Below are positions 1 to 7,510 of a stretch of 22,137 nucleotides of DNA, in pieces. The position numbers and the translations under genes are program-made. The stretch lies in the NCBI GenBank assembly GCA_021811745.1, contig JAJZNH010000276.1:1-22137 (forward strand), read 5' to 3'. Each line of letters starts with the position of its first letter. Positions within the stretch are counted from its first letter, which is position 1. The stretch is from Acidobacteriota bacterium. GTDB lineage: Bacteria; Acidobacteriota; Terriglobia; Terriglobales; Acidobacteriaceae. Under the pieces are notes generated by a model, which did no database searches, was not told the DNA's origin, and saw nothing but the letters and a program-made list of their open reading frames with translations.

Positions 1-493
1 GGCGCAGAAGGTCGCGCATATTCTCCATCGCCGCCTGGAGACCGTGGGCGATACCGCCCGCAAAAGCTACTCCGGCTTCCGCGCTGTGGCCGATCTGTTA
101 AACCGCCTCAACGCCGAGGAAGCGAAGAAGATTCTGGACGCCATCGAGGAGACCCAGCCGGAGCTGGCTCTGAGCATCCGCAATCTGATGTTCACCTTCG
201 AGGACCTGATCACCGTGGCTCCGGCCAGCATCCGCGAGATCGTTTCCGGAGTGGACAAGCGGCAACTGGCGCTGGCCTTGCGTGGGGCCAACGACGAGCT
301 GCGCGCGCAGATCTTCAAATCGATGAGCTCGCGGGCCACGGAGATGTTGAAGGAAGACATGGAAGTGCTCGGACCGGTGCGCTCGCGTGAGGTGACACAG
401 GCGCAGCAGGAGATTCTCAACCTGGCCCGGCGGCTCGAGGCCGAGGGGAAGGTGATCCTCAAACTGGAAACCGGCGACGAGATGCTGGCATGA
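1..493 (+). CDS. fliG: Flagellar motor switch protein FliG, C-terminal part (5' end outside window)
   Basis: The reading frame is open from the left edge (codons begin at base 2) to the TGA at 491-493, about 163 residues, so this is the C-terminal half of a protein of normally about 330-340 residues. It carries the FliG middle/C-terminal signature: an MFTFEDL segment, then the torque-helix region with LALALRGA, FKSMSSRATEMLKEDM and LGPVRSREVTQAQQEI. FliG sits in the cytoplasmic C-ring on FliF, and its charged C-terminal helix interacts with MotA stators to produce torque. The order fliG-fliH-fliI-fliJ downstream is the classical flagellar order. The in-frame GTG at 44 is internal, not a start. 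The stop overlaps an ATG at 490 that opens only a 30-codon Arg/Gly-rich frame. Confidence 0.96.
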   Translation, partial: AQKVAHILHRRLETVGDTARKSYSGFRAVADLLNRLNAEEAKKILDAIEETQPELALSIRNLMFTFEDLITVAPASIREIVSGVDKRQLALALRGANDELRAQIFKSMSSRATEMLKEDMEVLGPVRSREVTQAQQEILNLARRLEAEGKVILKLETGDEMLA

Positions 494-712
494 GGCGGAG
501 GCGGCCGGGACCTGGCCGACCGAGGATGGAGCGACGGGAGCTGGCTGGCGGAGGCCGACGGGGATCGGGCGGCGGGCCTTGACCGGCTTGGCCGGCGGAG
601 CTTGAGCAGCGTGGCTTGACCGGCGGCGAACGGCCGGCGCGGAGCCGAAGTGCCTTCCCCAGACTAGAGGCCGGGATTGAGATGCTGACCGCCGCGCCGG
701 GGGAGAGATGGA
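494..712 (+). other. GC-rich spacer between fliG and fliH
   Basis: This 219-bp gap is unusually long for fliG-fliH. It is very GC-rich and contains imperfect repeats of a CTTGACCGGC-type segment (about 579-588 and 616-625). The ATG at 490 overlapping the fliG stop opens a 30-codon frame rich in Arg and Gly, and the ATG at 708 opens an 8-codon frame; neither resembles a known protein. The fliH frame is closed upstream by a TGA at 686-688. No sigma factor site was recognised. Confidence 0.5.
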
Positions 713-1504
713 TTGCAGCAAGCGGGAACACTAGCGGAACCTGAAGCCACCGGAGAGATTCAAGTTTTTGAGTATCCGGCCTGCGCCGATGCGCCTTCGC
801 CGCCCAGTTGGAGCGGATGGGAAGACGCAATGGATGCCGCCCGGCTCGCGGAGCCTGTGCGCGAGCGCGCAAAGACCTCAGCCGGAGCTGCGGCCAATGC
901 CGAATTCGAGCAGCGTCTGGCCGCAGAAACGCGCCGGTCCTTCGAGGCCGGGCGGCAGAGCGGGCGCGAGGAGGCCCGTCTGGCCGAGCGCGAAGCGCAG
1001 GCGGCAGCTATGCAAGCCGCCCAGGAGGAACGGAGCCGGCGAGCCGCGGAGTGGATCGAGAGCTTTGCCCAGGAGCGCGACCGCTACCTGCGCGCGGTGG
1101 AACAGGAGGTGGTGCGGCTGGCCCTGGCGATTGCCGCCCGCATTCTGCGCCGCGAGGCGCAAATGGATCCCCTGCTTTTGACTGGAGCGGTGCGAGTGGC
1201 GCTTGGGCAGCTCGCCGGGACCACCGAAGTGACGCTGCACGTTCCGGCCGTCGATCTCGAATTATGGACGGAGGCTGTTGCGCTATTGCCGAATCTGGCT
1301 TTAAAGCCCACGGTCCTTGCCGGGGAGGGCATGCAGACCGGAGACTGCAGGATCGAGACAGCACTGGGAGCGGTGGATCTGGGGATTCGCGCCCAGTTGT
1401 CCGAGATCGAACGTGGCTTCTTCGACCGTGTCGGCGCTGCCGCGAACGGGCTCCGGCTCTCAACGCGGCCGGAGGCATACGCCGCAGCCGAGGCACACCC
1501 ATGA
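713..1504 (+). CDS. fliH: Flagellar assembly protein FliH (negative regulator/partner of the FliI ATPase)
   Basis: This is a 263-residue protein with the FliH layout. The N-terminus is variable and acidic. A charged Ala/Glu/Arg-rich coiled coil spans roughly residues 60-130 and includes the FEAGRQSGREEARLAERE stretch. The C-terminal domain (about 135-245) has VVRLALAIAARILRRE, typical of the FliH/YscL E-set-like domain. FliH dimers bind FliI and dock the export ATPase to the C-ring and export gate. The chosen start is TTG at 713, the first start codon after the in-frame stop at 686-688, with GGGAGAG at 701-707 as a possible ribosome binding site; the ATG at 830 (residue 40) is the alternative. 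The stop overlaps the fliI start by 4 nt (ATGA). Identity is supported by position as much as by sequence, because FliH is poorly conserved. Confidence 0.88.
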   Translation: MQQAGTLAEPEATGEIQVFEYPACADAPSPPSWSGWEDAMDAARLAEPVRERAKTSAGAAANAEFEQRLAAETRRSFEAGRQSGREEARLAEREAQAAAMQAAQEERSRRAAEWIESFAQERDRYLRAVEQEVVRLALAIAARILRREAQMDPLLLTGAVRVALGQLAGTTEVTLHVPAVDLELWTEAVALLPNLALKPTVLAGEGMQTGDCRIETALGAVDLGIRAQLSEIERGFFDRVGAAANGLRLSTRPEAYAAAEAHP

Positions 1505-2814
1505 CGCCGCTGTTGGGCCGCTACTTCGCCCGCCTTGAACGCTGTCAGCCCTGGCGCTGGCGCGGCCAAGTGGTGGAGTCGGTGGGCCAGACCATCGAGT
1601 CGGCCGGGCCGCTGGCCTCGGTAGGCGAGTGCTGCGAGATCGAAGGCCGATCGGGCCGCGCCCATCTGGCTGAGGTCATCGGGTTCCGCGGTTCGAATGT
1701 ACTGTCCATGCCGTTGGAGACGACCGACGGCATTCGCTTCGGCGATACGGTGGCCGCCTTGGGGGTCACGCCCGAAATCGAAGTCGGTCCCGCGCTAATG
1801 GGTAGGGTGCTCGACGCCCTGGGAAAGCCCATCGACGCTGGCCGCCCCCTCGCCGCCCCCGTCGCCCTGCCGCTTGAGGGCGCGGTGCGCTCGCCGCTTG
1901 ACCGTGCTCCCATTCGTGCTCCGCTCGGAACCGGCATTCGCGCCATCGACGCGCTCCTGACCGTGGGACGGGGCCAGCGCGTCGGCATCTTCGGCGGCTC
2001 GGGAGTCGGCAAGAGCACCCTGATCGGCATGATGACGCGCAATACCGCCGCCGATGTGACCGTGGTGGGTCTGGTGGGCGAGCGCGGGCGTGAGGTGGGA
2101 GAGTTCCTCGATGACGCGCTCGGCCCGAATGGTTTGGCGAGGTCCGTCGTGGTGGTTTCCACCTCGGACCAGTCGCCGCTGTTGCGCGTGCGCGCCGCGC
2201 TGGCGGCCACGGCCGTGGCGGAGTTCTTCGCCGCCGAGGGAAAGAACGTCCTGCTGGTCCTCGACTCGCTCACCCGCTTTGCCATGGCGGCCCGGGAGAT
2301 CGGCCTTGCGGCGGGCGAGCCTCCAACGGCCAAGGGCTACACCCCCTCGGTCTTTGCCCGCTTGGCCCGTCTTGTGGAGCGCGCCGGGCAGTTTCGCTCC
2401 GGGTCAATCACGGCCTTCTACACGGTGTTGATGGAGGGTGACGATCAGCAGGACCCGCTGGTGGACGCTGTGCGTTCTTTGCTGGACGGTCACGTAGTGC
2501 TCGCCCGCGCCCTGGCCGCCGAGGGCTGGTATCCCCCCATCGAGGTTCTGGATTCGATCAGCCGGTTGATGCCCGCCGTGGCCGCCCCCGACCATCGCGA
2601 GCAGGCGGCGCTGGTACGCAAGCTCATGGCGGTCTATGCCCGCTCCGAAGACCTGGTTCGCATCGGCGCCTATAAGCCGGGCTCGGACGCCGATCTCGAC
2701 CGCGCATTGCGCGCCCGCGAGCCAGTGCGCGCCTTCCTGACCCAAGACGCGCACGAGCAGGTTTGCTTTGCCGACGGCGTGCGCTCTCTTGCCCGCTTGG
2801 CTGCGGAGCTCTGA
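1501..2814 (+). CDS. fliI: Flagellum-specific export ATPase FliI
   Basis: This is a 437-residue protein of the usual length. It resembles the F1-ATPase beta subunit: an N-terminal beta-barrel (about 20-90), a Walker A loop GGSGVGKST at residues 165-173, Walker B LLVLD at 251-255 followed by SLTRFAMAAREIGLAAGEPP, and a C-terminal helical domain. GLVGERGREVGEF is the family's conserved stretch after Walker A. The hexameric ATPase hydrolyses ATP to help unfold and release export substrates at the type III gate, in complex with FliH and FliJ. The ATG at 1501 overlaps the fliH stop as ATGA, with GAGG a few bases upstream; the same frame is open further upstream, but that part only shadows fliH. 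fliJ follows after 3 nt. Confidence 0.97.
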   Translation: MTPLLGRYFARLERCQPWRWRGQVVESVGQTIESAGPLASVGECCEIEGRSGRAHLAEVIGFRGSNVLSMPLETTDGIRFGDTVAALGVTPEIEVGPALMGRVLDALGKPIDAGRPLAAPVALPLEGAVRSPLDRAPIRAPLGTGIRAIDALLTVGRGQRVGIFGGSGVGKSTLIGMMTRNTAADVTVVGLVGERGREVGEFLDDALGPNGLARSVVVVSTSDQSPLLRVRAALAATAVAEFFAAEGKNVLLVLDSLTRFAMAAREIGLAAGEPPTAKGYTPSVFARLARLVERAGQFRSGSITAFYTVLMEGDDQQDPLVDAVRSLLDGHVVLARALAAEGWYPPIEVLDSISRLMPAVAAPDHREQAALVRKLMAVYARSEDLVRIGAYKPGSDADLDRALRAREPVRAFLTQDAHEQVCFADGVRSLARLAAEL

Positions 2815-2817
2815 GCC

Positions 2818-3330
2818 GTGGCCGTCGCGCGCGCCCTGCGCCGTCTGCTCCGCGTCCTGGAGATCGAGGAAGAGCAATGCCGGGCGGCTCTCGAATCGGC
2901 GCTCAGCGGCCTTAAACGCCTGGAGCAGGCTCGGACCGCGGCCACTGAGAGAGCGCGCCGCGGGCGGCATTTGGTGATTTCAAGCGCGGGAAGCGCCGAG
3001 CCCGCGGACCGGCTGGCGGGCTTGGAAGAAACCCGCGCCGGAAACCGTCATATCGCGGCTCTTTCTGCACAGATCGTGGCGATCGAAGAGGAAGTGGCGG
3101 CGCAGCGCGCGGCCTATCTCGCCAAGAGGGTCGAACGTCGGCAGGCGGAGACCTTGATCCGTGAAACCGAGGCAAGGGACGCCATCCAGACGGATCGGCG
3201 CGGGCAGCGCACCTTGGACGACTGGTATCTGAGCCAAATGTCTCGGGCCGATGCTGCGGCCACACTCCCCGATACATCCTCGCCCGGCTCAACCCCGCCA
3301 ACAGACAAACTGGCCCGCAAAAAAACTTGA
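2818..3330 (+). CDS. fliJ: Flagellar export chaperone/stalk protein FliJ
   Basis: This is a 170-residue, strongly charged, helical protein predicted to form an antiparallel coiled coil. Heptad-like runs lie at about residues 5-50 and 75-145, and RRGQRTLDDWYLSQ near residue 128 matches the conserved C-terminal helix of the FliJ family. A Pro/Ser/Thr-rich tail follows. FliJ inserts into the FliI hexamer much like the gamma subunit of F1 and links it to the export gate protein FlhA. The GTG start lies 3 nt after the fliI stop, consistent with translational coupling. Sequence conservation of FliJ is low, so the call relies on coiled-coil character plus position. Confidence 0.85.
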   Translation: MAVARALRRLLRVLEIEEEQCRAALESALSGLKRLEQARTAATERARRGRHLVISSAGSAEPADRLAGLEETRAGNRHIAALSAQIVAIEEEVAAQRAAYLAKRVERRQAETLIRETEARDAIQTDRRGQRTLDDWYLSQMSRADAAATLPDTSSPGSTPPTDKLARKKT

Positions 3331-3391
3331 GCGAGATTCCATCCGGCGAATTGGATGCTTCCTGAATTGGGACCAGGGGTTCCTTTCCTGA

Positions 3392-3410
3392 CAACGTTCT
3401 AACCTCGTTG
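3392..3410 (+). repeat. Short inverted repeat upstream of the fliK promoter
   Basis: CAACG (3392-3396) and CGTTG (3406-3410) form an inverted repeat with a 9-nt loop, ending 9 nt before the proposed sigma-54 -24 element. It could be an operator half-site pair or chance; nothing else supports it. Confidence 0.2.
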
Positions 3411-3419
3411 ATTTTCCTT

Positions 3420-3435
3420 TGGCACAGAACCTGCA
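3420..3435 (+). promoter_or_regulatory. Putative sigma-54 promoter for fliK-flgD-flgE
   Basis: The sequence TGGCACAGAACCTGCA matches the RpoN consensus TGGCAC-N5-TTGC except for one base (C in place of the first T of the -12 element). The invariant GG (3421-3422) and GC (3433-3434) have the required 10-nt separation. The predicted transcription start, 12 bases after the -12 C, is about 3446. This lies at the boundary between the export genes and the hook genes, where sigma-54 control is known in several flagellar systems (for example hook genes in epsilonproteobacteria and Caulobacter). The start of fliK at 3449 would then leave almost no leader. Confidence 0.6.
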
Positions 3436-3448
3436 AATCCCCCAAACC

Positions 3449-5413
3449 ATGACTATCGCCGTAGGGATTGACCCTGCAGGATCCGCGACCCTGGGAGCCG
3501 GGGCTACAGGACTCGCAAGTACAGGTTCTGGGATGGCAAGGATGCCAGGACACAGCCTGGTTGCGGGATTGGTGCCGGGGCATCTGCAGTCCGGCGACGA
3601 AGCTTTCACCTCTTTGTCGCCGTTGCAGGCCACCACGGAGAACTTTCGCGCGCGCTGGCAATCGCTGTTGGACTCGTTCCACGGAGCTGAGAATAGAGGC
3701 GGCAAGCGTATGGCCCCGGCGGGCACGGTCGATGCTCCGCCTGAGAAGGTTCCAGCGGTGAACGGCAGAGCGGATGGGAAGGCGCCCATCCCTGCTCAAT
3801 CCGGTTCGTCCACGGCAATGAGCAAAGCCCTGACTTCGGCCTTCGCGTCGGGCCAAACGAGCGATGGGCCGGGTGGCGCCCCATCGCTTGCCTCGGACCC
3901 CTCATTCTCTGGAACCTCCGCGGCAAAGTTGGTGGCTGCCGGTCGCGCCGATGCCGTAGACGATGGAGCGCGAAAAAGCTCCACCCATACGCAATCTGCC
4001 CATGCTCCGGACGGCACACATGCAGCCAACAACCGTATGCATGGAAAACCTCGCGTCGCAGGCGCGAAGATGACTTTGGCACGAGCCCAGGAATCCATTC
4101 GCGGCCAGCTCGCGGTCGCGGCTCCGGGACTCGTTCCGGCCGTTGCTGCTGCGCGCCCTGCGGCCGCCTCCGGCGCGCCGGAGGCGCAGTCGCGTCCTAT
4201 GCCCGCAGAGCTTCCCGAAACGCCCTCGGGTGGATTCGCCGGAGATCCTTCCGGCCGTACCGAACGGGCGCAGCAAAGCGCAGAGACAAGCGCAGGGATC
4301 CTGAAGGCGGCCAAGCGTGGGGCAGCCGGTCACGCTACGATACAGTCCCCCGTGGGCAATGACGCGCGGGCCGCAGAGGATGCGCTTGCCAGCCACCTGG
4401 CGGAAGTGCGCGGCGGTGTGCGCGAAGATCCGCGCGGGACAGCTTCTGCCGGTCCGGACAGCGGGTCCGCAGGATTGTCGATTCAAGAAAGAACGGTGCA
4501 ATCGGGCCCCCCGCAGAGTCAGGATCTTGCCCCAGGTCAAAACCAGGTCCAGCCGCTCTCCGGTGAGCCGTCTGAGGTTCAGGCTCAGCTTGACGGACAG
4601 GCCGCCGTGGACCAGGCGGCTTCGGAAGCCGGCAAGGAGTCAGTCCACGCAGTGGGAGGCATCGCTTCCATCCCGGCTGCGGCGCAGAAGGCGGTCCAGC
4701 CAAGTGACCAGCATCCCAGTTTGGCCGCCACAATGCGCATCGCGCACGGATCCACGGTTCCGGATACAAACCCGCATGGCGGCATTTCTCTTCAGCCGCA
4801 GGCCGGCGGGGCGCTTGCGAGCGCGCCGGCCTGGGCGGCAAACTCAGCCGGCGCCCATCAAACTGCGACCGTGTCCGGCAGACTCGCAGCTGTCTCCAGC
4901 GCGGCCCCGGCAGATTTGAGCGCTCATGCGGCCTTCGCCGCGCTCGATCATCCGGTGGGACCTGAGACGCCAAGCTGGGTCCATGCCGGAACCCACCGGG
5001 CGGAGGCGGGCTTCCAGGACCCCTCGCTGGGTTGGATCGGGGTGCGCGCCGACCTGAGCGCCGGCGGCGTCCACGCCACTCTGATGCCCGGATCGGTCGA
5101 GGCGGCTCAGAGGTTGAGCGCGCACATGGCGGGACTGAATGCTTATCTCACCGATCACCACGCTGCGGTTGCCACGCTGTCGATGGCGACGCCTGGGGGG
5201 CACGGAATGAGCGCGCACACAGGCCAGGGGATGAACCCCGGCGGCGGCCAGCATTCAGGGCAGGGAACTCCCTCCGGAAGCTACCCGCCGCAGCCGGGTT
5301 CGGCGGCGGTTTCCGCTGCGTCTTTTCAGGGCGCTTCGGCTGTGAGCGGTCAGTCGGAGGAAGCAGCCCAGTTGGTCTGGCAGGCGGGTGCGCATATTTC
5401 GGTTATCGCATAA
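3449..5413 (+). CDS. fliK: Flagellar hook-length control protein FliK
   Basis: This is a 654-residue protein, low in complexity and rich in Ala, Ser, Gly, Gln and Pro over most of its length, as expected for the extended ruler part of FliK. Near the C-terminus a folded segment begins at LGWIGVRADLSAGGVHATL and continues through AAQRLSAHMAGLNAYLTDH. It matches the Flg_hook (FliK C-terminal) domain that contacts FlhB and switches export specificity from hook to filament. After the domain comes a Gly/Ser/Gln-rich tail of about 80 residues. The ATG at 3449 is chosen because the upstream in-frame TTG at 3419 overlaps the proposed sigma-54 element; no clear ribosome binding site is seen for either. 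flgD follows after a hairpin-containing gap of 92 bp. Confidence 0.85.
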   Translation: MTIAVGIDPAGSATLGAGATGLASTGSGMARMPGHSLVAGLVPGHLQSGDEAFTSLSPLQATTENFRARWQSLLDSFHGAENRGGKRMAPAGTVDAPPEKVPAVNGRADGKAPIPAQSGSSTAMSKALTSAFASGQTSDGPGGAPSLASDPSFSGTSAAKLVAAGRADAVDDGARKSSTHTQSAHAPDGTHAANNRMHGKPRVAGAKMTLARAQESIRGQLAVAAPGLVPAVAAARPAAASGAPEAQSRPMPAELPETPSGGFAGDPSGRTERAQQSAETSAGILKAAKRGAAGHATIQSPVGNDARAAEDALASHLAEVRGGVREDPRGTASAGPDSGSAGLSIQERTVQSGPPQSQDLAPGQNQVQPLSGEPSEVQAQLDGQAAVDQAASEAGKESVHAVGGIASIPAAAQKAVQPSDQHPSLAATMRIAHGSTVPDTNPHGGISLQPQAGGALASAPAWAANSAGAHQTATVSGRLAAVSSAAPADLSAHAAFAALDHPVGPETPSWVHAGTHRAEAGFQDPSLGWIGVRADLSAGGVHATLMPGSVEAAQRLSAHMAGLNAYLTDHHAAVATLSMATPGGHGMSAHTGQGMNPGGGQHSGQGTPSGSYPPQPGSAAVSAASFQGASAVSGQSEEAAQLVWQAGAHISVIA

Positions 5414-5421
5414 GAGCGGGT

Positions 5422-5451
5422 GCGAGCGCGTGCCACCTGGCAAGCGCTCGC
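5422..5451 (+). other. Strong RNA hairpin between fliK and flgD
   Basis: GCGAGCGC (5422-5429) pairs perfectly with GCGCTCGC (5444-5451). After one G/A mismatch, TGCC (5431-5434) pairs with GGCA (5439-5442) around the loop ACCT. The result is a 12-bp interrupted stem with 4 loop bases. No T run follows, so it is not a typical intrinsic terminator; mRNA stability, attenuation or processing between the two genes is possible. Confidence 0.55.
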
Positions 5452-5494
5452 GCCTAGGGTGTGAAGACGCAGGAACGCAGCACAAAGGTAAAGC

Positions 5495-5500
5495 AGGAGG
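5495..5500 (+). promoter_or_regulatory. Consensus ribosome binding site deciding the flgD start
   Basis: A perfect AGGAGG lies 5 nt before the ATG at 5506. The in-frame GTG at 5461 has no such site, so the shorter protein is preferred. Confidence 0.8.
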
Positions 5501-5505
5501 AAAAG

Positions 5506-6108
5506 ATGGCGGCGGCAGCAGGCTTCTTCAATCGGCAGTTGACGGCAGGGCAAACATTAACCGGGCAAATGGCAACTCCCATGGACAGCTTAACTCCGGG
5601 CACCAACGATGCGACTGGATCCAGCGGCAGCTCGGCGACTATCTCGGCCAACGACTTTCTCACTTTGCTGGTGACCGAGATGCAGAACCAGGACCCGACG
5701 GCGACTACCGATCCCAACGAGTACATCAACCAGTTGGTCAACGTAAACAGTCTGGAACAACTGATCGACATCAACCAGACCTTGACAACAGATTTGAGTG
5801 CGCCGTCAACGTCGTCCAGCGGGAGCAATGGCGCCACGAAGGACGTGCGCTCTACGCAAATTCCAGGTGCCGCGGGAGTCTACCCACTTGCCTACAATGA
5901 AAGCGCAACGGCAAAGGCAGCAGACGCCTCGGCTGCTGGGCAATCAGCCGTCGCCGGCGGTGCGGCGATCACCCCAAGCGCGGCGTATCGGCGCGTCCTT
6001 GGCAACCTAGGCATTCCCAAAGCCAATCCCGCGGCCGAGCACGTGGCGCATGCCCTCGACGGGCAACCACGCATGTCCGTCCTGGGCGGCCTCCGAGCCT
6101 CCCATTAG
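5506..6108 (+). CDS. flgD: Flagellar hook capping protein FlgD (short form)
   Basis: This is a 200-residue protein. Residues about 35-95 hold the conserved FlgD N-terminal domain, with NDFLTLLVTEMQNQDPT, DPNEYINQLVNVNSLEQL and IDINQTL. FlgD caps the growing hook and guides FlgE subunit insertion, then is discarded. The remaining ~100 residues are Ala/Ser/Gly-rich and do not show the beta-rich Ig/tudor-like domains present in enterobacterial FlgD, so the C-terminus is either reduced or divergent. The start is set by the AGGAGG at 5495-5500. flgE follows after 66 bp, the usual partner. Confidence 0.92.
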   Translation: MAAAAGFFNRQLTAGQTLTGQMATPMDSLTPGTNDATGSSGSSATISANDFLTLLVTEMQNQDPTATTDPNEYINQLVNVNSLEQLIDINQTLTTDLSAPSTSSSGSNGATKDVRSTQIPGAAGVYPLAYNESATAKAADASAAGQSAVAGGAAITPSAAYRRVLGNLGIPKANPAAEHVAHALDGQPRMSVLGGLRASH

Positions 6109-6160
6109 CGCCTTGCTCAACAGGCGGCTCCTACAACCCGTGCAACCGCATTGAACCAGA

Positions 6161-6167
6161 AGAGGAG
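6161..6167 (+). promoter_or_regulatory. Ribosome binding site deciding the flgE start
   Basis: AGAGGAG lies 7 nt before ATG 6175. It supports that start over the in-frame TTG at 6151, and the product then begins with the usual flagellar rod/hook N-terminus. Confidence 0.75.
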
Positions 6168-6174
6168 ATGCACC

Positions 6175-7479
6175 ATGGCAAGTTTTTCAATTCCGCTCAC
6201 CGGGCTGAAAGCTGATTCGACCGCCCTGAACACGATTGCAAACAATCTCTCCAACATGAACACCACGGCCTTCAAGTCGGAATCCACAAACTTCTCCGAC
6301 TTGTTTTACCAGCAGGTCGGAGCCACGGGAGCAGGCGACCCGATCGAAGTTGGGGCCGGAACACAGGTCGCGAATACTGAAATCAACTTTACCGACGGAA
6401 CACCCAATTCGACTGGCGTCGCTACGGACGTGGCTTTGCAGGGCAATGGATTCTTTGTGGCTGGCAATGGGACGGGAAGCTACGAATTGACCCGTGCGGG
6501 CAACTTCTCCATGGATTCCAATGGAAACCTTGTCACTTCCAACGGCCTCAGCGTGATGGGGTATCCGGCAGCGAACGGAGTCGTCAACACCAATGCCCCG
6601 CTCGCTGCCATCAACATCCCCGTCGGCCAGGTGCAGAAGCCGCAAGCCACCACGACCTTAGGCATGACTGCGAACCTCGATGCCACATCCGCGGCGGGAA
6701 CGCAGTTCCCGGCCCAAATCAAGGTGTTCGACTCGCTGGGCGAACCGCATCTGGTGAACATCACCTTCAACCAGGAATCGACGCCCGCCACGCCGAACAC
6801 CTGGGGATACAGCGTATCGTTGCCGGCCTCGGATTATGCGGGTACCGCTCCGGCTGCAATCACCGGGACCATGACCTTTGACGCGAGTGGCAACCTAGCT
6901 TCGATCAATCCCAACGGACCAACCGGGCCAACAGGCCCTGTGACCGTGGGCGCCGCGGCTGGCGATGCATCTTCAATCCCCCTGGGTTTCGGCGGCTTGG
7001 CGGATGGCGCCTCCAACCTCAGCATCAACTGGAACCTGCTCGGCTCCGGCGCCACTCCGGACATCAGTCAGGTGGATACAACCTCCGCGGTTTCCGCGAC
7101 CACGCAGGACGGTTACGCCAGCGGCCAGTATCAGAGCTTTACGATCAACTCCGATGGAACCATCACTGCCAGCTACTCCAACGGCCAACAACAGAACGTC
7201 GGGCAACTGGCGCTGGCCAATGTAGCCAATCTGCAGGGACTGCAACTGCTGGGCGACGGCGATTACAGGACCACCCAGGCCAGCGGAACAGCGGCCATCA
7301 GCACCTCCGGCACCTCCGGCCTGGCAACACTTCAAGATGGCGCGCTCGAGGCCTCCAACGTCAACATCTCTTCGGAGTTCTCTAACCTGATCATCGCGCA
7401 ACGCGCCTTCGAGGCCAACGCCAAGTCGGTGACCACCTTCGACACCGTGACCCAGGACACGATCAATATGGTCCATTAA
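6175..7479 (+). CDS. flgE: Flagellar hook protein FlgE
   Basis: This is a 434-residue protein with the whole FlgE architecture. The N-terminal rod/hook helix region includes ALNTIANNLSNMNTTAFKS (about residues 19-37). A beta-rich core follows, with the GNGFFVAGNG and YELTRAGNFSMDSNGNLV signatures (about 85-120) and a central D2-like domain. The C-terminal helix (LEASNVNISSEFSNLIIAQRAFEANAKSVTTFD and onward) packs in the hook core. FlgE polymerises into the curved universal joint outside the cell, exported by FliHIJ, capped by FlgD and measured by FliK, all encoded just upstream. A short GPTGPTGPV repeat occurs in the central domain. The length fits a small FlgE. Confidence 0.96.
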   Translation: MASFSIPLTGLKADSTALNTIANNLSNMNTTAFKSESTNFSDLFYQQVGATGAGDPIEVGAGTQVANTEINFTDGTPNSTGVATDVALQGNGFFVAGNGTGSYELTRAGNFSMDSNGNLVTSNGLSVMGYPAANGVVNTNAPLAAINIPVGQVQKPQATTTLGMTANLDATSAAGTQFPAQIKVFDSLGEPHLVNITFNQESTPATPNTWGYSVSLPASDYAGTAPAAITGTMTFDASGNLASINPNGPTGPTGPVTVGAAAGDASSIPLGFGGLADGASNLSINWNLLGSGATPDISQVDTTSAVSATTQDGYASGQYQSFTINSDGTITASYSNGQQQNVGQLALANVANLQGLQLLGDGDYRTTQASGTAAISTSGTSGLATLQDGALEASNVNISSEFSNLIIAQRAFEANAKSVTTFDTVTQDTINMVH

Positions 7480-7488
7480 TCTCTGGCA

Positions 7489-7510
7489 GGGGCGGTCTTC
7501 GGGCCGCTCT
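7489..7510. terminator. UUCG-loop hairpin between convergent flgE and thioesterase gene
   Basis: GCGGTC (7492-7497) pairs with GGCCGC (7502-7507), with one G-T wobble, around TTCG, giving the very stable C(UUCG)G loop on the plus strand. Further G-C/G-T pairs extend it to about 9 bp. The hairpin lies 12 nt after the flgE stop and abuts the end of the opposing gene. No T tract follows on either strand, so it may act as a 3' stabiliser or a weak terminator. Confidence 0.45.

Noticed and set aside
808..1500. Extended fliI reading frame giving a 668-residue protein
   Set aside because: The upstream 231 codons are the out-of-frame shadow of fliH; the family starts at about ATG 1501, which also shows the ATGA overlap.
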